NCBI GenBank assembly: GCA_041319085.1 | Contig: CP101033.1 | Coordinates: 3,912,001 to 3,976,000 of the forward strand | DNA: 64,000 nt | Reading direction: 5' to 3' | Source of the DNA: Aeromonas veronii | GTDB taxonomy: Bacteria; Pseudomonadota; Gammaproteobacteria; Enterobacterales; Aeromonadaceae | Shown here: piece after piece, positions 7,920 to 17,959 of the stretch | How positions within the stretch are numbered: the first letter of the stretch is position 1 | How the letters are laid out: each line of letters opens with the position of its first letter | Position numbers and translations under genes: made by a program | Notes under the pieces: model-generated | The model's input: only the letters and a program-made list of their open reading frames with translations | Told to the model about the DNA's origin: nothing | The model's database searches: none

Positions 7920-9453
7920 GTAACTGTTCACCCGCAGGGTATTGACAGGCAAATAATGATACGATCGTCTCTTGATCCACATTTGCTTCTTGTTTGATCC
8001 TGCCCATCAGGCAACCTTGTCTTCATGAACAGGAACAACACGCCTCCACCAGGATTGCCGCTCACGCTGGAGCAGGCCAATGAGCTGATTTACAAGCTAC
8101 TCGACCGTATTGCCGAGCTGGAGGATCGCCTTAATCAACACAGCGGCAATTCATCCAAGCCGCCATCCAGCGATGGCGCAGCGGCCCCACGCTCTGAGCG
8201 CAAACGGCCTGCTTCTGGCAAGAAGCGGGGGCACAGCCCGGCCACAAGGGGAGCCGGCGCGAACTGCATCCCCATGATGCCCGGCTGACGACAACGGCTC
8301 ACTATCCGGCGTCGGAGTGCCTCTGTTGCGGTGGCAACGTCTTGCCTCATGCCAAACCCTACCGCGTGCATCAGGTGTTTGAACTGCCCGAGGTAAGCTA
8401 CTTCGTCACTGAGCATCGGCTGTTTCGGGGCACCTGCACTCACTGCGTGACCAGTGCCCAGGCTGAGCTGCCCGAGACGATCAGCAGCTGCCAGATGGGC
8501 ACCCATTTACTCAGTTACATTGCCCTGCAAAGTGGCCAGTTCCATCAGAGCATCAGCCAGATACAGCAGCAGCTTAAACAGCACTTCGGCCTGACCTTCA
8601 GTCGCGGTGCCATCAGCGAGGCGCAGGGCCGGGTGAGCGCCATGCTCACCCCCACGCACCAGGCCATCAAGCGGCAGGTGCAGTCGGCAAGCCATATCCA
8701 TGCCGATGAGACCCGGCACCAGCGCGGTGGCGAGCGGCGCTGGATGTGGTTGGCGCTGAGCAAGATTGCGGTCTGCTTCATGACCGCCTACGGGCGTGGT
8801 CAGGATGCCGCCAAGCGGTTGCTGGGTTCTGAACTCGATGGCGTGTTGGTGACAGATCAGTACGCCGGTTACCGCTTCATCGATGCCAGTCAGCGTCAGC
8901 TGTGCTGGGCCCATGTGGCGCGCAATGTGGCCGCAATAGCCGATAGCAGTGATGACGTTAATCAGCTAATCGGAGCCCGCCTGGTCCTGCTGGCAGACAG
9001 CGTGTTCAGGGCCAGGCACCGATGGGAAAACGGTCTGCTGAGCAAAGAGCGTTATCTGCGAAGGCTCAGGCGATACAGGCAAAACTGGCGCAAGCGGTTG
9101 GAATTGGGAGCGTTATGGTGCACCAAGCGTTACCGTGGGCGCTGTGAACTCTTGCTCCGGGATGACGAGATGCTGTGGCGGTTCATGAACGATGATGAGC
9201 TCGCCTTGACTAACAACGAGGCGGAGCGAGCCCTGCGCGGTTATGTGCTGTGGCGTAAGGGAAGCTTTGGCGTTTGGTCTCATCGAGGGGAACAATTTCG
9301 CCAGCGCATCCTGTCATTGGTGGAGACCGCCAAAAAACTGGGTCGTTGTCCTCAGGAGTGGTTGCGAGCAGTTGTTCGTGCTTGCATCGAGAAAACAGAT
9401 TACCCCATTCCTGTCGAATTGTGTGTGTCAAGCCCCTGTCGGTGAACGCTTAC
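7920..9453 (+). mobile_element. IS66-family insertion sequence, copy 1
   Basis: 1534 bp. The ends are GTAACTGTTCACCCGCAGGG (left) and, inverted, GTAAGCGTTCACCGACAGGG (right), with the GTAA start typical of IS66 relatives. Perfect 8-bp target duplications TGACCGGC lie at 7912-7919 and 9454-9461, the length this family makes. It has one transposase gene and no tnpA/tnpB accessory genes, as in the ISBst12 subgroup. A second copy of identical length and apparently identical encoded protein lies at 34930-36463 in the opposite orientation. Confidence 0.95.
8025..9445 (+). pseudogene. IS66-family transposase (copy 1), frame broken at a five-G tract
   Basis: Frame 1 (8025-8288, 87 codons) carries the N-terminal leucine-rich coiled coil and NSSKPPSSD motif. 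The -1 frame from about 8231 on continues QPGHKGSRRELHPHDAR, a CLCCGG zinc-knuckle and the DDE core (HADETRHQ, VTDQYAGY, NNEAERALR) to the stop at 9445. The first ATG of the second frame is at 8342. The switch is in GGGGG at 8227-8231; one extra G, or a -1 slip on GGG, gives a continuous protein of about 473 residues, normal for the family. Copy 2 has the same break, so it predates the duplication, is functional frameshifting, or is a shared base-calling error. Confidence 0.82.
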
Positions 9454-9577
9454 TGACCGGCCAACCGCTTCCTTCCCCTTAAACTTCGTTTATTCGCTTC
9501 TGTCCCCGCAAAAGGATCGCTACACTGATTTTTTGCGATGTTTTCCCGCATCCAACGCTTCAGTAAAGGTCATCCGC

Positions 9578-10501
9578 ATGCAGCAACAGATCCAGCGTCA
9601 GGGCGTCATCTACGCCCTGTGCGCCTATACCCTTTGGGGCATAGCCCCCATCTATTTCAAGACCATCTCTGCCGTTCCGGCCGCCGAGATCCTGACCCAC
9701 CGGATGATCTGGTCCTGCGTGCTGTTGATGGTGCTCACCCTGGCAGGCCGTCAGTGGCACAAGGTGCAGGCGGTGTTGCGTCAGCCAAAAGTGTTGCTCA
9801 CCTTGGCGTTTACCTCGGTCACCGTCGGCGGCAACTGGCTGCTGTTCATCTGGGCCATCAACAACGGTCACATGCTGGATGCCAGCCTCGGCTACTACAT
9901 CAATCCGCTGTTCAACGTACTGCTGGGGATGGTGTTTTTGAGCGAGAAGCTGCGCCGCCTGCAGTGGTGGGCGGTCGCGCTGGCCTTTGCCGGGGTGGCG
10001 ATCCAGCTCATCGCCTTTGGCTCTTTGCCCTGGATTGCGCTGGTGCTGGCGTCGAGCTTCGCCATCTATGGGCTGGTGCGCAAAAAACTGGCCCTCGATG
10101 CCCTCACCGGTCTGCTGATCGAAACCATGATCATGCTGCCACCGGCCGCCATCTATCTGTGGGGCTTTGCCGACAGCCCCACCAGCCATCTCACCCAGAA
10201 CGACTGGCATCTCAACCTGCTGCTGATCGCCGCAGGCGCCGTCACCACGGCCCCTCTGCTCTGCTTCACTGCTGCCGCGACCCGGCTCAAACTCTCCACC
10301 CTGGGCTTCTTCCAGTACATTGGCCCCAGCATGATGTTCATCCTTGCGGTCACCCTCTATGGCGAGGTGCTGGCGATGGACAAACTGCTCACCTTCGCCT
10401 GCATCTGGAGCGCGCTGGTGCTGTTCAGTCTGGATGGTCTGCGCAATGGCAAGAGCTCCGCTGCGACGCGCAATATAAAGCATTCAGAATCAAGTCAGTA
10501 G
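9578..10501 (+). CDS. rarD: EamA-family permease RarD
   Basis: A 307-residue inner-membrane protein with about ten hydrophobic segments and two EamA repeats. It matches RarD (chloramphenicol-sensitive protein), with the family start GVIYALCAYTLWGIAPIYFK and central SLPWIALVLASSFAIYGLVRKK. The transported compound is not established for the family. I chose the ATG at 9578 because AAAGG lies 9 bases upstream; 15 further codons are open before it. The promoter should lie in the roughly 120 bases between the IS66 copy and the gene, so the nearby IS end may affect expression. Confidence 0.88.
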   Translation: MQQQIQRQGVIYALCAYTLWGIAPIYFKTISAVPAAEILTHRMIWSCVLLMVLTLAGRQWHKVQAVLRQPKVLLTLAFTSVTVGGNWLLFIWAINNGHMLDASLGYYINPLFNVLLGMVFLSEKLRRLQWWAVALAFAGVAIQLIAFGSLPWIALVLASSFAIYGLVRKKLALDALTGLLIETMIMLPPAAIYLWGFADSPTSHLTQNDWHLNLLLIAAGAVTTAPLLCFTAAATRLKLSTLGFFQYIGPSMMFILAVTLYGEVLAMDKLLTFACIWSALVLFSLDGLRNGKSSAATRNIKHSESSQ

Positions 10502-10630
10502 ATAACAAAATCGTCAGAAGCGATATGCCGTTTTCTCGCCTCCTGACCTGTTAAACCGGTAGTCTTGGACTCAATGTGGGAATAGGATCCGCACTCCCTA
10601 TTTTTCATCCAGCTATAAGGATTAACGGTT

Positions 10631-11740
10631 ATGAATCGAAAATGGTCGCTCCCCATCGTGGCACTCGCGGGGGGAGCGTTACTCTGGCTAGGCAACACCT
10701 TTGGTATGAAATGGGCTCTGATGGCCCTGATCGGATTCGGCTTCGGCTTCACCCTCTCCTTCAGCCGCTTCGGCATCGTATTCGGTTGGCGCGAAATGCT
10801 GACCAAGCGCAACAGCTACTATGTGCGGGTTCACCTGCTCACCATCGCCATCGAAATTCTGCTGTTCACCTGCTTCCTCTCCTTTAGCCACGCCCTGTTT
10901 GGCGGAGCCATGGTGGGCAACGTGATGGCTATCGGCATTCCTTTCATCGTCGGTGCCTTCCTGTTCGGCATCGGCATGCAGCTGGCGGGCGTCTGCGCCA
11001 CCGGCACGCTCTATTGCTGCGGCGAGGGACAACCCCGCTTCTGGCTGGTGCTGATCTGCTACGGCATCGGCACCCTCATCAGCAACCAGTTCCGCCCCGA
11101 ACTGGAGGCCACCTTCTCCAGCCATGTGGTATTGGCCCGGGATCTGACCGGTAATATCTGGAGCGGCATGCTGCTCAATCTGGCGCTGGTCGCCGTGCTG
11201 TTCATGCTGTTTCGCAACAGCGAACTCAAGCGCACCGGCGAGCTCAAGCCCCTCTTCAGCGGCGGCAACCTGTTCTGGCGCGATGGCCGCTTCACCGTGC
11301 TGACCGGCGGCATCATCATCGCCCTGCTCAACTCGTCCGTGGTCGCCCTGCACGGCTCGGCCTGGACCATCACCGGCGCCGTCTATGACATGGCGCTGCG
11401 CGGTGCCTCCCTGTTCGGCCTGTTCGAGGGCAACCCGAAACTGGCCCAGCCGCTCTTTATCAACCCCATGGTCGGCATGTTCTGGCTCGGCATTCTGGGG
11501 GCCATGCTGGCGCGCTGCCTGAGCGGTGGCGGCAACTTCGCCCCGATGCGACTCGGCAACAGTCTGGCATCCATCATTGGCGGCCTGTTGATGGGGATGG
11601 GGGCCATGTACGCCGCCTGCAACCTCGGCGGTTTCTTTGATGGCACCGCCTCCGGCAGCCTGCACGGCTGGGTCTGGATGTTGATGGCCCTCGCAGGTAG
11701 CCTGATCGGCATTCGCCTGCGCCCGCTGTTCGGGCTCTGA
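10631..11740 (+). CDS. YeeE/YedE-family membrane transporter (thiosulfate/sulfur-compound type)
   Basis: A 369-residue polytopic membrane protein. The repeats GIGMQLAGVCATGTLYCCGEG (near residue 115-135) and GMGAMYAACNLGGFFDG (near 318-334) carry the conserved glycines and cysteines that pass sulfur substrates in the YeeE/TsuA family. No separate YedF/TusA-like partner is adjacent. AAGGA precedes the ATG. It appears monocistronic, ends at a shared hairpin and is convergent with ompA. The family implies uptake of thiosulfate or a related sulfur or selenium species; the exact substrate cannot be told from sequence. Confidence 0.85.
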   Translation: MNRKWSLPIVALAGGALLWLGNTFGMKWALMALIGFGFGFTLSFSRFGIVFGWREMLTKRNSYYVRVHLLTIAIEILLFTCFLSFSHALFGGAMVGNVMAIGIPFIVGAFLFGIGMQLAGVCATGTLYCCGEGQPRFWLVLICYGIGTLISNQFRPELEATFSSHVVLARDLTGNIWSGMLLNLALVAVLFMLFRNSELKRTGELKPLFSGGNLFWRDGRFTVLTGGIIIALLNSSVVALHGSAWTITGAVYDMALRGASLFGLFEGNPKLAQPLFINPMVGMFWLGILGAMLARCLSGGGNFAPMRLGNSLASIIGGLLMGMGAMYAACNLGGFFDGTASGSLHGWVWMLMALAGSLIGIRLRPLFGL

Positions 11741-11767
11741 GGCACGACATCATAAACACCCCACAAG

Positions 11768-11794
11768 AAACGGGAGGCCAAGCCTCCCGTTTTT
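11768..11794. terminator. Terminator between the YeeE-family gene and ompA
   Basis: AACGGGAGG/CCTCCCGTT stem with loop CCAAG and a T-run on the plus strand. A-residues precede it, so it may also serve the convergent ompA transcript. Confidence 0.8.
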
Positions 11795-11819
11795 GCATTT
11801 ATCGATCCCGTCGCTCGGC

Positions 11820-12914
11820 TTATTGGGCGGGTTGGGAGACCCCTTCCAGATGGATTTCCACCCGGCGATCCGGTGCCAGACAGGCGATCAGCTCCTGCTT
11901 GGAGCGGCTGGCGCAGCGGTTGCCTGTGACCGGATTGGCCTTGCCACGCCCCTCGACCCGCACCTTGTCGGCATACAAGCCTTTGGATACCAGATAGCTG
12001 GCCACACTCTGGGCCCGTTTCTCGGATAGCGCCAGGTTGTAGTTGTCGGAACCGATGCGGTCGGTATAACCGACCACGGTCGCGACGCCATCTTTCGGAT
12101 TGGCCGCCACAATCTGGCTGAACAGGGCATCGAGCGCCTGATTGGCAGCCGGTTTCAGGGTCGCCTTGTTGAACTCGAACAGCACATCGGAACTCAGACT
12201 GAAGGTCTTGGGCTCAACCACGGCTACAGGTGCCGGTTCGGCGGCCGGAGCGGGCGCCGGTGCAACGACCTCGCCACCCTGCTGACCGAAGCGATAGAGC
12301 ATGCCGAACGAAATCAGACCGTTATCCAGCTCGATGCCGGAGCGATCGAGCGAGGCATCTCCCAGCGGCGTGGTGTACTGGTACTCCAGACGGGCAGCCC
12401 AGTCACGATCGATGGCATATTCGGCACCCAGCGCCCCAACGAAGGCGGCGCCATGCTTCTTGCCGGTCTCGCTGGTATTGGCGAAGCTGATCTCGCTATC
12501 CGTCCAGGCATAGGCGCCGCCCAGTCGGCCATAAAGATCGAGCACATTCGTTGCCGGGAAGCTGATCTTCATGGTGGCCTGAATCATCTGGCTCTTGGCT
12601 TCGGTATTGAGGGCCTTGGTGCCTGTGCCCGAAGTGGTGTCGTATTTGCCAAGCCAGTCATAACCCAGCTCGAAGCCCAGATTGGGGTTGAGCTGATAAC
12701 CGGCGAACAGGCCCAGCCCCAGATCATCCGTGTTCTCGCTGGTATTGCCCAGAGATTGGGCAATCGACTCGGCATACTGGTTGTGATCAACGCCGTAATA
12801 GTTCGACCAACCGGCCTTGCCACCGACATACCAGGTATTGTCCTGAGCGGCGGCCTGCACGGCCCCGGCCGCCAGCAAACCACTGACCAATACCGCAAGC
12901 ATGGATTTATTCAT
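11820..12914 (-). CDS. ompA: OmpA-family outer membrane protein
   Basis: A 364-residue precursor. The signal peptide covers about residues 1-22 (MNKSMLAVLVSGLLAAGAVQA), followed by an eight-stranded barrel to about residue 200 and an Ala-Pro-rich hinge near 215-235. The periplasmic OmpA/MotB peptidoglycan-binding domain includes YTDRIGSDNYNLALSEKRAQ. Two Cys near the end (NRCASR and ACLAPD) would form the family's periplasmic disulfide. I chose the ATG at 12914, with GAGG upstream, over a longer open frame because it begins exactly at the signal peptide. It anchors the outer membrane to peptidoglycan and is a common phage and adhesion surface. The roughly 245-base upstream region up to the ilv terminator should hold a strong promoter. 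Confidence 0.92.
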   Translation of the reverse strand: MNKSMLAVLVSGLLAAGAVQAAAQDNTWYVGGKAGWSNYYGVDHNQYAESIAQSLGNTSENTDDLGLGLFAGYQLNPNLGFELGYDWLGKYDTTSGTGTKALNTEAKSQMIQATMKISFPATNVLDLYGRLGGAYAWTDSEISFANTSETGKKHGAAFVGALGAEYAIDRDWAARLEYQYTTPLGDASLDRSGIELDNGLISFGMLYRFGQQGGEVVAPAPAPAAEPAPVAVVEPKTFSLSSDVLFEFNKATLKPAANQALDALFSQIVAANPKDGVATVVGYTDRIGSDNYNLALSEKRAQSVASYLVSKGLYADKVRVEGRGKANPVTGNRCASRSKQELIACLAPDRRVEIHLEGVSQPAQ

Positions 12915-13159
12915 ATGTTCGCCTCTGCAATAAGTCGTTAGGGCGCCTGAGTGCGCACTCTCCCTGTGTGAAGCCGTCAGGCAGCTTCCCGCATTCCAGA
13001 GTACCCCATCCGCAGGCAGCCTCAAATGACCAGCAGGTCAGGAGTGTGAGCTTGCCAGCAATATCCGGTGTAAAAATCACCGGTGTACCTACTCATACCG
13101 TTTTGCCAGTTAAACCATGACCTTGCGTCGTACGGAGTGGACCTATCCACACGCAGCAA

Positions 13160-13185
13160 TAGAAAAGGGAGGCATAACGCCTCCC
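13160..13185 (-). terminator. Terminator of the ilv operon
   Basis: On the minus strand GGGAGGC-GTTAT-GCCTCCC is followed by TTTTCTATT, about 30 bases after the ilvA stop. Confidence 0.8.
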
Positions 13186-13213
13186 TCCTGATGAGTTGTT
13201 GAAGCCCCCTTGC

Positions 13214-14734
13214 TCAACTGGCCAGGAACAGTCGGTAGGCGGGGTCGTCACTCACCTCTTTCCAGCCGTAGCCAATCTCGTGCAGGTAGTCGTGGAAGGC
13301 GGCCACGTCCTCGTCCGGCAGCTCGAAGGCGCACAGCACGCGGCCGTAGTCGGCACCGTGGTTACGGTAGTGGAACAGGCTGATGTTCCAGCGACAGCCG
13401 AGGGTCTCGAGAAAGCGCATCAAAGCGCCCGGCTGCTCCGGGAACTTGAAGCTATAGAGACGCTCACCGAGGGGCCGGGCCGGGCGGCCGCCAATCATGT
13501 AGCGCACGTGGTTCTTGGCCAGCTCGCTCTCGGTCATGTTGACCACCGGATAGCCGTTGCCACCGAGCTGATCGATGATCTGGCCCAGCTCCTCGTCACC
13601 ACCGGTGAGGCGCACCGAGACGAACAGCGATGCCTGCTCCGCATCCGAGTAGCGGTAGTTGAACTCGGTCACCATGCGGGGCCCCAGCTGACGGCAAAAG
13701 TCGAGGAAGGCCCCCTTGCGCTCAGGGATGGTCACCGCCAGCATGCCCTCGCGCTTCTCGCCAATCTCGCAGCGCTCCGACACATAGCGCAGGCTGTGGA
13801 AGTTGACGTTGGCGCCGGACAGAATGGCCGCCATCCGCCCCCCCTTGACCTGCTCCCGCTCGCTGTAGGTTTTCAGACCCGCCAGCGACAATGCCCCCGA
13901 TGGCTCGGCGATGGCGCGGCAGTCGTCGAAGATGTCTTTGAGCGCGGCGCAGATCTGGTCGTTGGAGACGGTCACCACCTCGTCCAGATACTGGTTGCAG
14001 AGGCGGAAGCTCTCCTCGCCGATGCGCTTGACCGCCACCCCGTCAGCAAACAGCGAGACTCGCTCCAGATTGACCGGCTCGCCCGCGGCCATGGCCGCCT
14101 TGAGGCAGGCGGAACCCTCCGCTTCCACCCCGATCACCTTCACATCCGGCAGCAGCTGCTTGATGTAGACCGCCACCCCGGCAGCCAGACCGCCGCCGCC
14201 CACCGGCACAAACACGTGGGTGAGGTGAGTATCCTGCTCCAGCAGCTCCTTGCCGATGGTGCCCTGCCCGGCGATCACCTCGACGTCGTCAAACGGCGGG
14301 ATCAGGGTGTAGCCCTCCAGTTCGGCGAGGCGGCGGCTCTCGCCATAAGCCTCATCGAAGCTGTTGCCAAACAGCATGACGTTGCCGCCCTGACGGCGCA
14401 CCGCATCGATCTTGATGTCCGGCGTGGTCTTGGGCATCACGATGATCGCCTTGATACCCAGCTTGGCGGCAGACAGGGCGACCCCCTGTGCGTGGTTGCC
14501 GGCAGAGGCAGCGATAACGCCGTGATCCTTCTGCTCCTGGGTCAGGGTGGCGATCTTGTGGTAGGCACCGCGCAGCTTGAAGGAGTGAACCGGTTGCAGA
14601 TCCTCCCGCTTCAGACTGACGTGGTTGCCGAGCCGCTCGGATAATTTTTTAAGGGTCTGCAAGGGAGTGACGCGCGCCGCCTCGTAGACGGGAGAGAGCA
14701 ACACCTTGCGTAGATAATCAGCCGCAGAGACCAT
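13214..14734 (-). CDS. ilvA: Threonine dehydratase (deaminase), biosynthetic
   Basis: A 506-residue PLP enzyme converting threonine to 2-oxobutanoate, the committed step to isoleucine. The PLP lysine is K53 in SFKLRGAYHK, the Asn-containing ASAGNHAQG near residue 85 and the PLP phosphate loop PVGGGGLAAG near 187. Two C-terminal ACT-like regulatory domains (about 330-500) indicate isoleucine feedback control, as in the long biosynthetic form. It is the last gene of ilvLGMEDA, starting 3 bases after ilvD ends, and is followed by the operon terminator. Confidence 0.95.
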   Translation of the reverse strand: MVSAADYLRKVLLSPVYEAARVTPLQTLKKLSERLGNHVSLKREDLQPVHSFKLRGAYHKIATLTQEQKDHGVIAASAGNHAQGVALSAAKLGIKAIIVMPKTTPDIKIDAVRRQGGNVMLFGNSFDEAYGESRRLAELEGYTLIPPFDDVEVIAGQGTIGKELLEQDTHLTHVFVPVGGGGLAAGVAVYIKQLLPDVKVIGVEAEGSACLKAAMAAGEPVNLERVSLFADGVAVKRIGEESFRLCNQYLDEVVTVSNDQICAALKDIFDDCRAIAEPSGALSLAGLKTYSEREQVKGGRMAAILSGANVNFHSLRYVSERCEIGEKREGMLAVTIPERKGAFLDFCRQLGPRMVTEFNYRYSDAEQASLFVSVRLTGGDEELGQIIDQLGGNGYPVVNMTESELAKNHVRYMIGGRPARPLGERLYSFKFPEQPGALMRFLETLGCRWNISLFHYRNHGADYGRVLCAFELPDEDVAAFHDYLHEIGYGWKEVSDDPAYRLFLAS

Positions 14735-14737
14735 GAC

Positions 14738-16579
14738 TTATTCCCCCAGCAGGGTGCGATCACGCACCGCACCTTTATCGGCGCTGGTGGCGAACATGGC
14801 ATAGGCGCGCAGGGCAAAAGAGACCTGACGCTGGCGATCGAGCGGCTTCCAGCCACGAGCTTCCACGGCGACACGGCGCGCGGCCAGCACGCTGTCGGCC
14901 ACCTCCAGCACCATGCTGCGGGCCGGGATGTCGATATTGATGATGTCGCCATCCTCCACCAGACCGATAGTGCCGCCTGAAGCGGCCTCCGGCGAGACGT
15001 GACCGATGGAGAGACCCGAAGTACCGCCGGAGAAGCGGCCGTCGGTGATCAGCGCACACGCCTTGCCCAATCCCATGGATTTCAGATAGGTGGTGGGGTA
15101 GAGCATCTCCTGCATGCCGGGGCCCCCTTTCGGCCCTTCGTAGCGGATCACCACCACCTCGCCCGCTTTCACTGTGCCGTCGAGGATACCGTTCACCGCG
15201 CTCTCCTGACTCTCGAACACCCGGGCCGGGCCACGGAAGGTGAGGTTCTCCTCATCCACCCCGGCGGTCTTGACGATGGCGCCGTTGACCGCCAGGTTGC
15301 CGGAGAGCACGGCGAGGCCGCCCTCTTGGCTATAGGCGTTATCCAGCGAGCGGATGCAGCCTTCTGCTCTGTCCAGATCCAGCTCCGGCCAGCGACAATC
15401 CTGACTGAACGCCTTGGTGGTGCGGATACCGGCCGGGCCAGCGCGGTAGAAATCCACCACCTCCTGACTCGGCTGGCGGCTGACGTCATATTCATTGAGC
15501 TGTTCGACGAGGGAGCAACCCAGCACGGTACGGGTATCGCCATGCACCAGACCCGCTTTTTCCAGCTGTCCCAGAATCGCTACCACACCGCCGGCGCGAT
15601 GCACGTCTTCCATATGGTACTTCTGGGTGGAGGGCGCCACCTTGCACAGTTGCGGCACCTTGCGCGACATGCGGTCGATATCGGCCATGGTGAAGTCGAC
15701 CCCCGCCTCCTGCGCCGCCGCCAGCAGGTGCAGCACGGTATTGGTGGAGCCGCCCATGGCGATGTCGAGCGCCATGGCGTTCTCGAACGCCGCCTTGGTG
15801 GCGATATTGCGCGGCAGGGCGCTCTCGTCATCCTGCTCATACCAGCGTTTGGCCAGCGTCACGATGCGCTGGCCCGCCAGCTTGAACAGCTGCTCGCGGT
15901 CGCTGTGGGTCGCCAGCATCGAACCGTTGCCCGGCTGGGAGAGGCCAAGTGCTTCGGTCAGACAGTTCATGGAGTTGGCGGTAAACATGCCGGAGCAGGA
16001 GCCGCAGGTGGGGCAGGCGCTGCGCTCCACCTGTTCACTCTGAGCGTCCGATACCTTGGGATCGGCGCCCTGGATCATGGCGTCTACCAGATCCAGCTTG
16101 ATGATCTGGTCGGAGAGCTTGGTCTTGCCCGCTTCCATCGGGCCGCCGGAGACGAAGATCACCGGGATGTTGATGCGCAGAGCGGCCATCAGCATCCCCG
16201 GGGTGATCTTGTCGCAGTTGGAGATGCAGACCATGGCGTCGGCACAATGGGCGTTAACCATGTACTCCACCGAATCGGCGATCAATTCACGCGATGGCAG
16301 GGAGTAGAGCATGCCGCTGTGGCCCATGGCGATGCCGTCATCGACAGCTATGGTGTTGAACTCCTTGGCAACGCCGCCCGCGGCTTCGATCTCGCGCGCC
16401 ACCAGCTGGCCCAGATCCTTGAGATGGACGTGGCCCGGCACGAACTGGGTGAAGGAGTTGACCACGGCGATGATGGGTTTGCCGAAATCCTGATCGGTCA
16501 TTCCGGTAGCACGCCACAGGGCGCGAGCCCCGGCCATGTTACGCCCGTGGGTGGTGGTGGCGGATCTCAACTTCGGCAT
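14738..16579 (-). CDS. ilvD: Dihydroxy-acid dehydratase
   Basis: A 613-residue Fe-S enzyme that dehydrates 2,3-dihydroxy-3-methylbutanoate and -pentanoate in valine and isoleucine synthesis. Cluster cysteines are visible in [10 protein letters not shown] (about 122) and [18 protein letters not shown] (about 190-205). The start at 16579 gives the family N-terminus [19 protein letters not shown], with GGGAG upstream; the frame is open 48 codons further but that part is not conserved. It sits between ilvE (144-base gap) and ilvA (3 bases) in the attenuated operon. Confidence 0.95.
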   Translation of the reverse strand: MPKLRSATTTHGRNMAGARALWRATGMTDQDFGKPIIAVVNSFTQFVPGHVHLKDLGQLVAREIEAAGGVAKEFNTIAVDDGIAMGHSGMLYSLPSRELIADSVEYMVNAHCADAMVCISNCDKITPGMLMAALRINIPVIFVSGGPMEAGKTKLSDQIIKLDLVDAMIQGADPKVSDAQSEQVERSACPTCGSCSGMFTANSMNCLTEALGLSQPGNGSMLATHSDREQLFKLAGQRIVTLAKRWYEQDDESALPRNIATKAAFENAMALDIAMGGSTNTVLHLLAAAQEAGVDFTMADIDRMSRKVPQLCKVAPSTQKYHMEDVHRAGGVVAILGQLEKAGLVHGDTRTVLGCSLVEQLNEYDVSRQPSQEVVDFYRAGPAGIRTTKAFSQDCRWPELDLDRAEGCIRSLDNAYSQEGGLAVLSGNLAVNGAIVKTAGVDEENLTFRGPARVFESQESAVNGILDGTVKAGEVVVIRYEGPKGGPGMQEMLYPTTYLKSMGLGKACALITDGRFSGGTSGLSIGHVSPEAASGGTIGLVEDGDIINIDIPARSMVLEVADSVLAARRVAVEARGWKPLDRQRQVSFALRAYAMFATSADKGAVRDRTLLGE

Positions 16580-16723
16580 TGTCTCTACTCCCTGAATGCC
16601 CAACGGGCTCATTATCTTTGGAAATGAAAAAGTGACTCTCGGATCGGGAATCGATCCTGGTGAGGGCACCGCGCAGTGCCCTGACCGGAAGCGACTCGGG
16701 GAGGCATGGCCCCCCCTCTGCAA

Positions 16724-17668
16724 TCAGTCGTTGACTGGCGTCAGCCAGCCCCACTTGTCCTCGGTCTGGCCGTTGAACAGGCCAAAGAAGGCGTTTTGCA
16801 GTTGCTCGGTCACCGGGCCACGGCTGCCAGCGCCCACCTTCATCCGGTCGACGGAGCGCACCGGGGTCACTTCGGCGGCGGTACCGGTCATGAAGATCTC
16901 GTCCGCCACATAGAGCGCCTCGCGGGGCAGCGCCTGCTCGCGCACCTCGTAACCGAGATCCCGCGCCAGCGTCATGATGGTGTCGCGGGTGATGCCGGGC
17001 AGGATGGCGGCGGTAGCGGGCGGGGTGAACAGTACGCCGTTCTTCACCAGAAACAGGTTCTCCCCCGCCCCTTCGCTCAGATAGCCGTTCACATCCAGCG
17101 CCAACCCCTCGGCAAAGCCGTTGCGCTTGGCCTCGCGGCTGATCAGTTGGGAAGAGAGGTAGTTACCGCCCGCCTTGGCGCCGGTGGGGATGGTGTTGGG
17201 GGCGAGCCGGCTCCAGGAGGTGACGCAGACATCCACCCCGTTTTTTAGCCCCTCTTCCCCCAGATAGGCGCCCCACGGCAGGGCTGCAACAATGAGATCC
17301 GCCTTGGCATCCAACGGCGGATGCAGCCCCAGCCCCACGTTGCCGACAAAGGCCAGCGGGCGCAGATAGCCGCTCTTCAGGCCGTTCTCGCGCACCACGG
17401 TGCGGCAGGCTTCATTCACGTCGGCCTCGCTGTAGGGAACGTCCATCCAGTAGATCTTGGCGGAGTCGAACAGGCGGCGGGTGTGCTCCTGCAGACGGAA
17501 GATGCAGGTGCCCTTGGGGGTATCGTAGGCGCGCACACCCTCGAACACCGAGGAGCCGTAGTGCAGGGCGTGGCTCATCACGTGTACCTGGGCATCCTGC
17601 CAGGGCACCAGTTTGCCGTTGAACCAGATGTATTGCGGGTGAGTGGCGGATTGGGAAGGCTGTGACAT
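16724..17668 (-). CDS. ilvE: Branched-chain amino acid aminotransferase
   Basis: A 314-residue class IV PLP transaminase for the last step of valine, isoleucine and leucine synthesis. The PLP lysine is in TGAKAGGNYLSS, and the family segments FEGVRAYDT, LDVNGYLSEGAGENLF and LPGITRDTIM are intact. AAGGAG lies before the ATG. It follows ilvM after 12 bases within ilvLGMEDA. Confidence 0.95.
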   Translation of the reverse strand: MSQPSQSATHPQYIWFNGKLVPWQDAQVHVMSHALHYGSSVFEGVRAYDTPKGTCIFRLQEHTRRLFDSAKIYWMDVPYSEADVNEACRTVVRENGLKSGYLRPLAFVGNVGLGLHPPLDAKADLIVAALPWGAYLGEEGLKNGVDVCVTSWSRLAPNTIPTGAKAGGNYLSSQLISREAKRNGFAEGLALDVNGYLSEGAGENLFLVKNGVLFTPPATAAILPGITRDTIMTLARDLGYEVREQALPREALYVADEIFMTGTAAEVTPVRSVDRMKVGAGSRGPVTEQLQNAFFGLFNGQTEDKWGWLTPVND

Positions 17669-17680
17669 TGGCTTGGCTCC

Positions 17681-17959
17681 TTAAGCGCTGATCCGGGGTT
17701 GCTGTTCCAGTGCATCGACCCGGGAGACGTCCACCAGCTTCACCAGCTGGCTCCACAACTGCTGGATGGGACGCGCCGACTCGACAGTAACCGTGATCCG
17801 CAGCTGTTGGCAATCCTGCTCCATGTTCAGAGCGCAGAGAGCGAAGCCGCGGTGACGCACCACCCGCAGCACCCGCTCCATCACTTCAGGTCTGGGCTGG
17901 GCGTGGATATGCAGGGTGTGTTGTGCAAATGCTGGCTGGGCAAGGGTGTACGGATTCAT
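17681..17959 (-). CDS. ilvM: Acetolactate synthase isozyme II small (regulatory) subunit
   Basis: 92 residues with a single ACT-type fold, as in E. coli IlvM (87 residues). The strand [20 protein letters not shown] opens the domain and [17 protein letters not shown] continues it. It stabilises and activates the catalytic subunit IlvG. Its start overlaps the ilvG stop by four bases (ATGA), implying translational coupling and balanced subunit synthesis. Confidence 0.92.
   Translation of the reverse strand: MNPYTLAQPAFAQHTLHIHAQPRPEVMERVLRVVRHRGFALCALNMEQDCQQLRITVTVESARPIQQLWSQLVKLVDVSRVDALEQQPRISA

Noticed and set aside
14999..16627. A 542-codon open frame opposite ilvD
   Set aside because: Antisense shadow of a conserved gene, His/Gly-rich with no family resemblance.
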